This document shows positions 35,710 through 47,340 of a stretch of 64,000 nt of DNA, one piece after another. The notes below the pieces were generated by a model. It was not told the origin of the DNA. It saw only the letters and a program-made list of their open reading frames with translations, and did no database searches. The position numbers were made by a program, and so were the translations under genes. This stretch comes from Calliopum simillimum (lineage: Eukaryota; Arthropoda; Insecta; Diptera; Lauxaniidae), in the NCBI GenBank assembly GCA_951812925.1, contig OX638371.1, positions 113,669,124-113,733,123 of the forward strand. The letters are read 5' to 3'. Every line of letters begins with the position of its first letter. The first letter of the stretch is position 1.

Positions 35710-36582
35710 CCCAAGAGGAAAAATTTCTAGCGCTTCTGATCCAAGCACTTCAAAAGTGCTCGTCCCCATAGAAATTTAGAAGCACTATCACAATGATTTT
35801 TTATAAGGTTGCAGTAAGAACAACGTGAGTTCGAACCCAGCCCGGGAGATTTTTTTTTTTACTTTTTTTTACTTTTTTTTGCTTTATTTTTTTTTTTAAT
35901 TAAATATTTTTTATTCAACATCTTTTATTTCACTTTTCTATTTTCCTTTCTCTTATTAATTTACTTTTGTTTAACCGAATTGAAATTGATTACACAATGA
36001 TTCCATATAAGGCTGCAGTAAGAACAACGTGAGTTCGAACCCAGCCCGGGTGATTTTTTTTTTCCGTTTTTTTATTCGTTTTTGCTTTATTTTTTTTTTT
36101 ATTAAAATATTTTTTATTCAACCTTTTTTACTTCACTTTTCTATTTTAATTTCTCATTTTTATTTACTTTTGCTTACTTGAATTGAAACTGATTGCACAA
36201 TGATTCTATGTAATGCTGCAGGACAGCATTTGCTTAATATACAAATTTAATATCTCTTCATATCATCGGGCGTTGGTGGAGCGGTCTAAAGGGTTGGTAA
36301 ATGTAAGAAAAAAATATCTATCACGTGGACTCAAATCCTGGCGCGGGCAGTTTTTTTTTTTTTTTCTTTTTTTTAAATTTTATTGAAAAAACGCTTACCG
36401 CAGCATTACAAATAAGCGCTTTAAAAACTCTTTTTTGGTAAGGCTGCAGTAAGCTTTTGCTCGCTTACATCCTATGACATGCAATGTTAAAAAGAAAGTA
36501 TTGTTCTTACGGAGCGGAAGCGCTTATTGGTGAAAAGGATGCACTTCAGAAAGGTTTCTGAAGCACTACTTTTCCCCTTGGG
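35710..36582 (+). mobile_element. Element with repeated tRNA-like modules, copy 1
   Basis: The ends are CCCAAGAGGAAAA and, inverted, CCCAAGGGGAAAA, with subterminal GAAGTGC/GCACTTC words. Inside, a ~185-base module occurs twice: GCAGTAAGAACAACGTGAG, then GTTCGAACCCAGCCCGGG (B-box-like, 35829 and 36015), then a long T-run. A third tRNA-like stretch at 36267-36350 has an A-box-like GTTGGTGGAGCGGTCTAAAG, then GGACTCAAATCC, then a T-run. An inverted copy lies at 57199-58087. No transposase and no clean target duplication is visible. It is a non-autonomous composite element. Confidence 0.65.
36267..36362 (+). other. tRNA-Leu/Ser-like sequence with T-run
   Basis: TTGGTGGAGCGGTCTAAAGG resembles the D-arm/A box of class II tRNAs. 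GGACTCAAATCC resembles the B box, and a T-run follows. The arms do not pair well, so this is a tRNA-derived pseudogene or SINE-like head, not a functional tRNA. Confidence 0.4.
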
Positions 36583-36850
36583 AACAGCAGGATATAAAAT
36601 ACACAGAAAGACACATCATATCCGCCTTACAAATGCCCGCAATTTTACACACACACACATGTATACATAAACAATTATCCTTACACTGCAATAACATATA
36701 TGAGTACCTACCTACATATACGTAAAAGTACAATTTCCGCTTTCATAAAAAAAGCAGCAGCAACAACAACAGCAGCAACCATCTACAATAACAAAGTATC
36801 TATAGCATTGCATATGTATAGGCGAAACACATGCGTAAACATTTGTTTAC

Positions 36851-37001
36851 ATGATGTTGAATTTACGTCAGCAATCGGAATCGCAAAAACAACAGAAATT
36901 TCTATTACCACAGCATCATCTGCAGCAAAAATGTCACTGCCAAAAAAATAACAATAACAACTACAACAGCAACAGTACAATGGAACAATTTGATGTTAAA
37001 G
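36851..37001 (+). CDS. Alternative first coding exon C (50 codons + 1 nt)
   Basis: Tandem ATGs at 36851 and 36854 follow an in-frame TAA at 36836-36838, so translation must start here. It reads MMLNLRQQSESQKQQKFLLP, then Gln/His, then a run of Asn, ending MEQFDVK. The donor AAAG|GTATGC is acceptable and leaves phase 1, as in exons A and B, so it fits the exon at 54271 in frame. Upstream are CA-microsatellite and A/C-rich DNA, consistent with its own promoter, though no clear core motif was seen. No domain is present; it is a low-complexity N-terminus. Confidence 0.65.
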
Positions 37002-37092
37002 GTATGCAAATGATATGTGTAAGTAGTTTAAAGGAAGTAGATTGTTATTGAAGAGAGTTCTTTTGATTTGGTCATGACCGACTTTGAGGCTA

Positions 37093-37282
37093 CCCAGTGT
37101 GCCAGACGGTTCAAATCTTCGCTTTTTTACCCGTTACGGATCAGTTACTGATCCGTTTGCGGGAGGAATTCCAAAAAAAAAAAACGATTCGCTTTTTTTT
37201 TGGGAATCTCTCCCGCCAACGGATCAGTAACGGATCCGTAACGGGTAAAAAAGCGGAGATATGAACCGTCTGGCACACTGGG
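37093..37282. mobile_element. Palindromic MITE with TA target duplication
   Basis: Inverted ends CCCAGTGTGCCAGACGGTTC and its reverse complement are flanked by TA (37091-37092 and 37283-37284). The arms are about 75-80 bases and nearly identical, including TTTTTTACCCGTTACGGATC. The left arm contains a second small palindrome, ACGGATCAGTTACTGATCCG. Only 90 bases separate it from exon C. Confidence 0.8.
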
Positions 37283-37739
37283 TAAATATTAATGTTGTGA
37301 AAAGTCTTCACTTTCATTTTGATGACAAAAGTCATCTATTTTTTGTTTAGCATTTGAATATTTCACCTAAAGCCTAAATAAGAAATTGCTTTTGTTACTC
37401 GGCACAATTATGTAGTTTGATAAAAAAAACTCAACATATTTTAGACTCTTATACGATATGCATTTACTTATAGAGAAAAGCAGAATGATATACGTAAGAG
37501 TTCCATGAATGGTTTAATTTGTAAATATCATAAATTTTTAAATATTCACTCTTTAACAAAAAAAAAAAAAAAAATAAGAATGTTCGGTGCCATAAGTATT
37601 TTGACATCAACTTCTGCAAAGTCACTGTTTTACATCAAAAATTTTGATTCTAACGTTTCAAATTTATTTCGTTTACTTGTAGTGTGCTGAGCTAAAAAAA
37701 GTTAAGTCAAATAGTTTCAGCGATATGACAAATTTATTT

Positions 37740-37985
37740 GTTTTTTTTTAGAATGAGGGGGCGAGGCTCCGCCCATTTTTATTGAACACTTTTTTCCCAG
37801 TGCCAATTAGATATGTACCAAGTCTCATTTACCTGAGTCAAATACTTCCAGAGATACGACAAATTCCGGGTGGAGGGAGGGTGGCGCTGCCCATTTTTTT
37901 ATTGGATACTATTTTCTCAAGTATTGTTCATATATGTACTAAATTTTATCTTCCTATTTGAAATAGTTTCAAAGATAGTATTGAT
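37740..37985. repeat. G-rich tandem pair III
   Basis: GGGGGCGAGGCTCCGCCCAT (37757) and GAGGGTGGCGCTGCCCAT (37876) lie about 120-130 bases apart, each followed by TTTTTATTGRAYACT and TATGTACYAA. The layout resembles arrays I and II but the sequence differs. Confidence 0.5.
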
Positions 37986-37999
37986 TATTTCCTTATTTT

Positions 38000-40900
38000 C
38001 ATATAAATAGCGTTTTTCCGACCTTAACGGCCTGGGGGCACGGTCAATGTATGTTCAGATCGGGACCAAATTTTTTTCGCTTGTTGTCTATACCAAGGAG
38101 ACCAAAATAAGAATAGAAAAAAAATACTGCTTCTATACCAGCGGTCGGCAAATTTAAGAGAGAGAATTTATGTTTAAGAGAAGATAAATAGAAGAAAGAA
38201 AAGTAAAGACAGAGATAGATAGATTTTTGAGTGCATAATTGTGCTATGAAGTGCCGATCACTGTTCTATACCAACAAAGTACCTTAAATTGGTTTAACAT
38301 TATGACAGTGCCATATCCTGTTCGCTTCACTTTACCTGAAATCAAATCTTATTTATATGTGTAAAATTGTTTCAGAGATTTGACAAATTTGTTAGGACAA
38401 GCATAGAAGAAGTAGGAGCAACTGTGATTCCATGCGATGACTTTGATTTCTTTCCACGACTTTTTCGATTCTGAAATTTCCTTCAGCTTTTCCATGTGAA
38501 TTTTGTTCTATCACATCGCACTTAACAAAGAACAAAACCGATATAATATTTGCCCCTCTGTAGACACGATACATCCCCATTTTCCCAATTCAACACTTTT
38601 TTTTGTTTACTGTATTTATGTTACCTAGCTCACATGTACCGAATTTCACTAACGAGTAAAAGCAAAAAATTATTTTGCCATGGTGACTATTGCGTCCTTA
38701 GTGTTGTCTAGCATCGTCTTAAAGTAAAAATGCCTCAGAATGCGCAAAATTACTTAGTTATTACAAAACTAAGTCGAACATAATCCGACCATATCCGCTT
38801 TACTTGGAAAATTTTATATTTTTATGGTCTACTTATTGTGTTTTTAACTTAAGGAATCTGGATTACAACTTCAAGCTTCTGCTATTTTTGACTTATGTGC
38901 ATTTTTTTGCTTTTTTCGTGGCCATTAATTAAGCTTTGAATCTAAATTTGTATCTCTATATATTTTGTGGAAAAAGGCAGCGCAAAGAGAATTTTCTTGG
39001 CATGGCTTTGTGTGTGTTTTATTGTGATTGTACAGGGTATATTTAGCTGGAATTTTTATCAGGAATTTGTGATTGTGAATGGAGATTATCGTTATTATTG
39101 ATTGTCAATTTTAAACATTTTAACTACTTAATACGTACATATAACATAATTCATTTAATATTAATGTTTTAAAATTTTTTTTCATGAAATATCACTTTAC
39201 TTGTATGGAAGAATAAGAAAATGTCAGATCGTTCTTAAATTTGAAAAAATTAAATTCAACATTTTGTTGAAAGTAGCACTTAATCAATGTAACTTCTTAA
39301 TCTTTCAATCATTTCTTTTTTCTTTTTGTGCTGAGTAAGCTCTCAGTCAAATTTTCTATCACAGTTTAAACTTGAAGGCTTAAATTTTCTGCTTCCTTTA
39401 CTGCCTTTTTGCTCACACTTGTCCTTAGGCAATTTTTGAACTTCACATCTCGTACCCTCCACATGCGTTGCGATTTTTTTTATTTAAAATTATCTTCAGA
39501 CATATCATTATTCGTGCGTTTGCTTTTCATACATATCCTTTGCTGCGGCTTAAACTTAACCAGTGATAACTTTAAGCATCGCTGCCTTAGTACGCGTGCA
39601 GCAAAATTCAGAAAAGAAACTTTTTCTCAAAAAAAAAAAAAATTAAAACTTTTTGCAATTTGTTTTTGTTTTCTAATTCTACTCAAAGTCGTACATACTT
39701 ATGAATATATACATTTATATATATTATCATTCCCTAACACCTTTTTTTCTGCATTTAAATCGGTGAAAGATCCGTATGTTTTTAACGCTTGTAATTAAAG
39801 TAAGTAAATGCATTCAACGTACATCCACTTTTATATAGAAACAACCCAGTTGGACAAAACATGATGACACGCTTGCATTACAATTTTTCGACCATTAAAT
39901 TTCAAAAATCTAATGATGCAGTTTTATAGAGAAAAAATGTGCCGAAAAAATCGAATGTGGTGTTTCTCTTTCCGCCATCGAGCACTATCCCCCTGTACTA
40001 CTTTCACGCTATTGACTACAATGCTCTTCTGTACGCCACTTAATTTCCCTCACTCCGTTTGCTGCGCTGCTGTTTGCATATCCGACCCCATTTGAGACAA
40101 GATCGCACCTTCGAATAACTGATGCATTATCGGGCTACTCGTTAGTGTGACCCCTCACCCCTGTACTAACCACGGGCAAGTGATTTGTTATCTGGCTACG
40201 TGTGTTTAGTGACGGGGTCTATACGCTACTAATCCCCACTACTACTACTTCAACTCGGTTGCTGTTTACCACTTTGTCTGCTACGTGTTCTTCTGCTTAC
40301 TGCTGCTGTTGTTCACCGGTCGCCGGCCAAGTAAAGACTGTCTCGATCTACTGCTGTGTGTCTCAATTTATTTTCTATTTCTTTGACAACAAACGAATCG
40401 ACTAGCAGCTGTGTGCTAAAAACAGCTGATGCGCAGGGTTGCCGTTTGCGTCTATTTTGTTAATGTGGTGGGGATTTTACCCTAAACTAATTTTAAATAT
40501 TTACTAAACTTATAAAGTTATTTTAATTAATAATGATACAAATTAATTATAAATTGATAGAAAAGAATGTGACATAAATTATAATATTACGAGCGATAAT
40601 TTGTAGGAGTAAAACGCGGTTCCGCCAACTTTCAAGGTCATATTATCGTTCCTTAGTGTTAACCCACTTTAAAACATAAGGCACATCAAAATTAAATGGC
40701 AAATATCAGGGCTGAACAAATTTTTTTTGGCGATAATTAGGAAAATATTTTATGAAAAAAGGATTCCTGCTTGATAGGGGATTTTCTAAATATTTAGAAT
40801 TGCAAATTCTCTTTCTCGAAAAGGGTATACTTTATCGAGTGGGAATTTTGTCAATCAATTCATGATAAAACCCAGTACAGAAAAAAGAATGTTCTTAATG

Positions 40901-43420
40901 AGCCCGTTGAAGTTAATATATTGATTGATTTTTATTTAAGTGAAGAAACTTATAGAAATATATTTTCTTTTTAGAACAGGGTTCTGCAAGTAACCACTGG
41001 GATGTTTTTATGTTTGGATTTGTTGGTATGCATACGCTTCCTGTTTACTGCTGTCCGTGTGAAAGTTGCAGACAAAATACTAGAAAAGTTTTTTCCTGTA
41101 TACAAACACGTAACAGAATCTCTGCGTTGTTTTAAAAAACGTTTGTTTTTGTTCTATATTTTACATTTTAAATGTACTTCTACTTACGTATGCGCAGAGA
41201 TGTGTGTGTGTGTGATTGTAGCAACCCTGCAGGAATCGTCAACTAAATTTCATCACTTCTATTGGTATTGTTTTGTTGCGCAAGTTCTATTTTTTTTGGA
41301 TAAATTCTGTTAGTCCAATGAAATTAAACTCTAAAAACGCTTCAGCTCCAAAAAAATCAGTTAATTTTTATTTGAAATCGCTTTATTTCTATTTTTTAAA
41401 GCAAATGTAAAAAATAAACATCGTTTTTCTGCAAATATCTCGCTAGCGGTTATTTTTACAATTTTCACAATCTTGTAGCTGAGGAAAATTTCTATAGAAT
41501 AGATTTCTATAGATATTTTCGTACGACTTATAGTTTGAGAGATATACCCGGTGAAAAAAAATTGTACTTGCTACTTTATTTCTCATAAATTTGAATTTCT
41601 TCAAGCCAAAATAGTGACAACTCCCCACTGAAGTAAATTTCACCTTACTGTTTTAGTCAATTCAGAATGTATGTTTGCTAGTAATTTTTTTGAAAAAATT
41701 GGCGTCATATTTACTTTACTGTAAAGTTCAAACAACAAAAAAAAAAAAAAAAAAAACGCACTAGGGCACGAATCCCTAGCCCGTCCGTGTGATAGGTATA
41801 TACATACATATCCTCCTGCGCTACTGGCGCATATGATGAAGAGGTATAAAGTTTGTATACAAAGCAAATGTCTGCCTAGATATAAATATTTCTACCAGAA
41901 TTTCAAAGTGAAAATAGTTATATATTTTTATATTTACCTTACTGAAAAGTCCAAACACAAAAAATAATAAAGTCGAAAAAGGTTTAAAAGGTAAGGTAAT
42001 TTGTTTGAAATTTAGTGTTCATTACTTTAATTTTTTCTACTACCTGAGTAGAGTAAAAACTATGACGCGGATTTTTCTCCGTGTGTGGTACCTCTTTTCC
42101 ACCATGGGTTAGCAAGATTTTTGTTTGTGTTAGTTAGTTAAACTTTTAGCATGAGAGTACATGCTGCAAATGTTGATTCTGCTAAATTTTCTTAAATTCT
42201 TGCCTTCAATGAACTTATTTTCACTTCACATTACACACACACGCACAGCACTCCTTTAATGGCTAAAATTCTAATCGTGTTTTTGTGAGTGTAGATTTAA
42301 CTTTTCGTAAGGGTGTTTCCTGTTTTTACGGTTTTGCTGCAAAAGTTTTTCTTCCATTTTAATTTTCGGTTGATGCAAAAATACTTTTGTTTTGTTTTTG
42401 TGGCTTTTGTCGCTGGTACATCTTCCACTGGCATCCGATTTAAAGTTTTTAGCATTTATTAAAATACTTTTAATTTATGTGGGCATGTTTTGTTACGTGA
42501 CGTATGTAAGTATTTATGTGCATTAGAGTGGAGCGAAGCGAAAAACATGCGTTTTTTCGGCTTTCCTGCCTAGTGCCTCAATTTACATCCTTTCGGTATA
42601 TTAATGTATTGAAGTTAATTTTTGTATATTTTGCAAATGTATTCAAACTGACCTTATTTTCGTCTGCTCTCATCCTGATTCTCAAAAATTAAAATAAACT
42701 CTCAACTTAAGAGAATTTTTCGATTACAGCACTATCGTATGCTTCGCTTGGCTGCTGTTCATTTGGGAATTCATTCATTGCAAATGTGCAGAAAAAATGC
42801 CTTTTACACTTGAAGGCTCCTACAACATTTTTGTAATTTTTATTTTGTCTTTTGGTTGTATTCTCTATATTTTCTAATACGTTTCAATAAGTTTTAAAAA
42901 ATATAAAAATTTTCAAAAAAAAACTGTCAGAGACAAACCATTTGATTTCGAGATAAATGGAATAGACCACACAGATGTCCTCAAAGGAATGACAATGCCA
43001 TTTAAAGTCAAATGTTTTGTGCTTTGCCAATATTTGATGTTATTTGTGTACCCGCATATCCTTTGCTCTATTCTTTATTTTTTTTTTCCCATGGTAATCA
43101 AGCGTTTTTTTTTTGCTATTTTCTATTAAATTACAAATTAAAAGTTTCAAAGCAAAATGCAGTAAATTGACTTAAGTAAAGAATAAGAATATGAGAGAAA
43201 GTTTGAATTTGTTGCAATTTCGTCAAACCTTTAGCATTATCTTTTTTATCAACACTTAAACAAACTTAATGCACTGCAATTAAAATAATACTGAAGTGCT
43301 TTGCAACATAGCAGGAGATCTTATACGAGAGTAGCTGTTTGCGATATTGTAAATTTCATGCAAGGTCTTAAAACTAATACAAGGCGAATGCAGTTACATT
43401 TAAGTCTTATGTAATAAAAC
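38000..43420. other. Intron, GC-richer patch at 40000-40440
   Basis: Mostly AT-rich sequence without exons. 39990-40440 is richer in C and G, with stretches such as CTACTACTACTTCAACTCGG and CACCGGTCGCCGGCCAAG. It could be a solo LTR or other transposon piece; I found no flanking duplication. ORFs 39409-39798 and 41002-41313 have no splice pattern or domain. Confidence 0.4.
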
Positions 43421-43429
43421 CCATAGAAG

Positions 43430-43780
43430 AATTTTCCTCATGAGTCTAGTAGTTGCTGTATCGCCACATGCTTAATTCGCCTCATATCCTTTGTTTTGTA
43501 TAGTTGCTTTAATTTGTAAAACCACATGCTTAATTCACCTCATATCGTGTCGTTTGCTTAGTTGCTTTAATTTGCATAAAAATTTTCCTCATTAATCTAA
43601 TAGTTGGTGTATTACCACATAAGTACTTAATTCATCTCATATCGTTTGGCTTTTGAAGTTGCTTCAATCTGTAGAAGAATTTTCTTCATGAATGTAGTAG
43701 TTGCTGTTTCAACATACGCTTAGCTCACCTAATATCGCTTGGTTTGTGTATTTGCTTCAATTTGTACACAAGGTGAAATA
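43430..43780. repeat. ~97-bp tandem array
   Basis: AGAATTTTCCTCATGAGTCT, CCACATGCTTAATTCRCCTC and GTTGCTTTAATTTG recur about four times, with one partial unit in the middle. A related unit occurs at 61450-61530 and 63940-64000 (GTAGAAGAATTTTCTAAATG). Confidence 0.6.
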
Positions 43781-44941
43781 AATTTTGGCGTATAAGAGAG
43801 AGATGAGAAGATCGTGTACCGTGAGATTGTAAAAGTACAAAAGTATTGAACCCCATCTAAGCATGCTTAGGGCATAATACTTGAACATACCCCCTTGCCC
43901 CTCGAACTCCTAAACATATTAAAGCTAAATGAACTTATTGTATTTTTCAATACAACTGAAGTATTGGTTTTAGGCCTTACATCATTTTGTTTCAACTCTA
44001 CCGGTTGACTTGGCAAAAACCAGGTCAACATATTGTGAACAATACAACAAAGCTGTTGTTGTTGTGATTGTAAGCATTCTGTTGGATGCAGTTGCAATTT
44101 GCTTGTGTATTAATGTTGTTGCATTTTTTTCCTTATTCATTTTTCATTTCTTTTTTTTTGTATATTTTCCCACAAAGGATGTCTAATGTAAAAACTCTCG
44201 TGTCTCGTGTGCTGTATGAGTAGGGCATTTAAGAGTGAACAATTGTTTGAACTACTTAAGTTTTGTGGGGCCCCTTTAAGTGAAAATGCTAAAAGCTCAT
44301 GTTACCATAAAAAGGTGCTTAACGAACGTTAAAGTATCTTAAAGTTTCAGTGAGTGTACGCGATAGCTGTTTAATAGTTTTTATATGAGGACCTGTTGTT
44401 GAATCTTAGCTACTTACTTATGCTGCAAAGAAATTGTCGTATCGCTCTGTATAACAAATGAAAATATTTATCTGTGGGAATAGTTATATTGAACGGAAAA
44501 ATATTGCGCTGTTTAGATGAAAAATGAATCTGGGACGCACGTTAATTTTGCCCTTTTTCTTCAAAGAATTTTGACTTGCCTAAATACTTATGTAGTATTC
44601 ATAAATTACCGTTCTACGATCTTTTAATGGCATTGCAGCCACAAGTTCATTTAGAAAACCAAGATGGCTTCTTGTCCGTACAACTTTTGTTTGGTCTGGC
44701 CATCTCTAGCTGATTCTACATAGAACTTTTCAGAGGCTAAAGATTGTACTTTGTTTGACAACAATTGTCGAAATTTTGAAACATCTGCATAAAGCGAATA
44801 GTAAGAGGTGAGTTTTGCATGTGGTGAAACAGCATCTACTAGAATCATTGAGAATATTCTTTGAACGCTTGACGTTTGAGCTTACTGTTCAGTGTGTTAA
44901 AGTAAAAACACCAATAGAATAACAAAAACAAGGCAAAATGC

Positions 44942-45347
44942 ATAAAAGAAAACAAACAAATTTTATTAAAACGTTTTAATGATTACCACAATCATATCAT
45001 CAGACGAATTTGACGACATCCAGAAGAACTTATAAGCATACTAAATTTAAATTTAGCATAAATTTGTTAAAAAAGAAAAGAAAAGTATAATATTAACGAG
45101 TTACAACAGCAGGGCGACGCATATCAAGGGAAAAACAAAAAAAACAAAAAAAAAAAAAAAAAAATTGAACATTTGCATGTGCTGTAATTACGTTTTGCTG
45201 TGATTCTCAACAAATCTATGCAAAGAGTTAAATATACCTATATTATGCTTGTCAAGTTCTTCTGGATGTCGGCAAATTCGTCTGATGATATGATTGTGGT
45301 GATCATAAAAACACTTTATTAAAATTTGTTTGTTTTCTTTTATTAAG
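44942..45347. repeat. Long inverted repeat with A-rich loop
   Basis: Arms 44942-45039 and 45240-45347 pair over about 100 bases: CCACAATCATATCATCAGAC with GTCTGATGATATGATTGTGG, and CATCCAGAAGAACTT with AAGTTCTTCTGGATG. The loop of about 200 bases includes an A-run. It is MITE-like; no target duplication was identified. Confidence 0.7.
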
Positions 45348-45349
45348 TG

Positions 45350-46417
45350 ATATAGAAGTTTAAAGAACTCTCAAGAAAATTCCAATGTACCAGTTCAATA
45401 TTATTTAGAAATCATAAGTTTAAAGCTGAAGTGTTGCCTATTAACGAATTTCTGTACAGATTTTAATGAAACTTAATTAAAATAAAGACATTAAGTTGTG
45501 ACTTTGATTGCATTTTTTTTGAGAAAGCTCCTCAAGTCATCTCCGTTCCTTTAACATGCCATATATTTCCACCATTTTTCCCAAGATTTACGCTTGAGTA
45601 TCACAAGTGAAAGTTTTGTCACCTCATCTCCAAGAAATATTTGCCTTACATCATGAAAATTTTACTGGCACTTGTTTTTCCTTTTTATTTTAAAAGCGTG
45701 AAAAATACCCCACTTGGTAATTTTGCCCATTTGTGGGTTTTTTTCGCTTTTTTATCACACTCTCTTTTAACACCCATTGCCGCCATCGTTGTGCCACTTT
45801 AATTTCTTCGCTTGTTTTCGTGGCAAATTCTTTTCATTTTTTTTTTCTGGTGATGGTTTATCCTTGAAATATGCCGCACTTTTTTTTCGTAGCTGTCACT
45901 TAAAAGAAAGGCGGGGAATATCTTTTTTTTGCTTTTTGCATGCTAATCAGCATAGCGTTGCTACTTATTTTTGGCATTATTTCGCGCTGCGCACTGCTAG
46001 GGTTCGTAACTGTCTTCAGTGTTGCATCTTTGCACAATGCGGCTGCTGCAGTTTTTACTTCATCGTTGTCGTCGTCGTTGTATTCAAATCACGTTTCTTA
46101 TTGCAGCTGAAACTGCATGACGTGTCATGTGATATGAGCAGGATTATGCTCTTCAAAAAAATCGTACATGCATTTCGTTGTATTGGGTCAGGTTTTCCAT
46201 TTTATTTAAGAAACTCAAGCTGACTTTATTAATATGCTGCAAAGAAATTCGACTATTTTTGTGTCAGAATGCTAAAAATAAAATTATAGTTATGGGATTT
46301 AAAGTATACATTTGAAAATTACTATCTTAAATATAACACTGTGCAATATACTATATTTGAGGTCATCGAATTGAAAAAACTTTTTGAATGCTCGGATTTT
46401 ATGGTATCACATACATA
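45350..46417. other. Intron, nothing supported
   Basis: AT-rich at first, then more complex from 45770. A 148-codon plus ORF (45777-46223) is Phe/Cys-rich from T-runs and lacks any family signature. 45355-45440 is similar to 60540-60640, a small dispersed repeat. Confidence 0.4.
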
Positions 46418-47340
46418 CAGGGTGTAATCGTTAAGGTTACGAAGCTCTTGGGAGGTGAAAGAGGAGGCCTAGACTAACAAAAAATTCCATCTGAGGGTGG
46501 GCTCTAAAATGTACCCCTAAGGAGTTCTTGGGGAAAAAGCTGATTTTCTGACTTGTTTTACAAAAAAATGTTCTTTGGTCACCCTAACGTTTACGAGAAA
46601 ACTTTTTTATCGTTATTTTTAGCTAATTGCGTGAGATTTCTAAGAGTGTATTTAGTTAATAGGGTTTAAAATTACTTCGCAAAGTTCTGGGCCTTTAAAG
46701 TTAATATTTAAATTTTTTTTTTTTGTAATTCTTGACTTTGACGGCCATTTTAGTATAAAAAAGTTCCTCCATTCCATTCTCCATTAAATTTCCTTTAATT
46801 TGGTAGAACATATATCATACCAATTTTTTTAATTGAGGTCAGAAAAAAATAACTTTTAAGAACAATCCGTTTGAAGGCTCTAGTACAACGCATGCGAGTT
46901 ACCCGTGCGTTACATGAAAAAGTATTTTTTTCCAACCTCAAATTAAAAAGTTGGTATGACAAATGCAAAGGAAATTTAACGAAGATTCTCAAAAAAATTA
47001 TAAAAGGGTATGGTAATAGGACCTTTTTCATACTAAAATGGCCGCCAACGTCAAAAATTAGCAAAAAGAAAAATTTAAAATATCAACTTTAATGGCCCAG
47101 AACTTTGCGAAGTCCTTTTATACCCTATAAAAAACTAAATAAATACACTCTTAGAAAGCCTATACAATTAGTTAAAAGTTTCCTTTCAATAAGTTTACTC
47201 TAAAACGCTAGGATGACCCAAGCAAGGTTTTTTGTAAAAAATGTCAAAAAACATTGGCTTTATCCCTTTTACTCCTCAGGCTTACATTTTAAAACTCCCT
47301 TCAGGTGCAGTTTCATAACCTTATGCGATGTACCCTATAT
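46418..47340. mobile_element. CAGGGTGT-family foldback, copy 1
   Basis: Starts ACAGGGTGTAATCGTTAAGG and ends with a degenerate inverted equivalent (TTATGCGATGTACCCTATAT). The left arm words CCATTTTAGTATAAAAAAG and GGGCCTTTAAAGTTAATA return inverted near 47035 and 47080. Related copies lie at 59026-59440 and 63188-63859. No transposase. Confidence 0.65.

Noticed and set aside
36267..36350. Functional tRNA-Leu or tRNA-Ser gene
   Set aside because: Box-like motifs are present but acceptor and T stems do not pair, and it lies inside a repeat with a second degenerate copy.
39409..39798. 129-codon ORF followed by AAGTAAGT
   Set aside because: The frame stops before the donor-like site and the protein has no recognisable feature.
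39990..40440. Solo LTR
   Set aside because: Composition is suggestive, but no terminal TG..CA repeat or target duplication could be defined.
42500..42560. Possible promoter at a GGAGCGAAGCG patch
   Set aside because: Too short, with no initiator or downstream exon.
45777..46223. 148-codon plus-strand ORF
   Set aside because: Phe/Cys/Val-rich from T-runs and GTC repeats, with no domain, no splice context and no start context.
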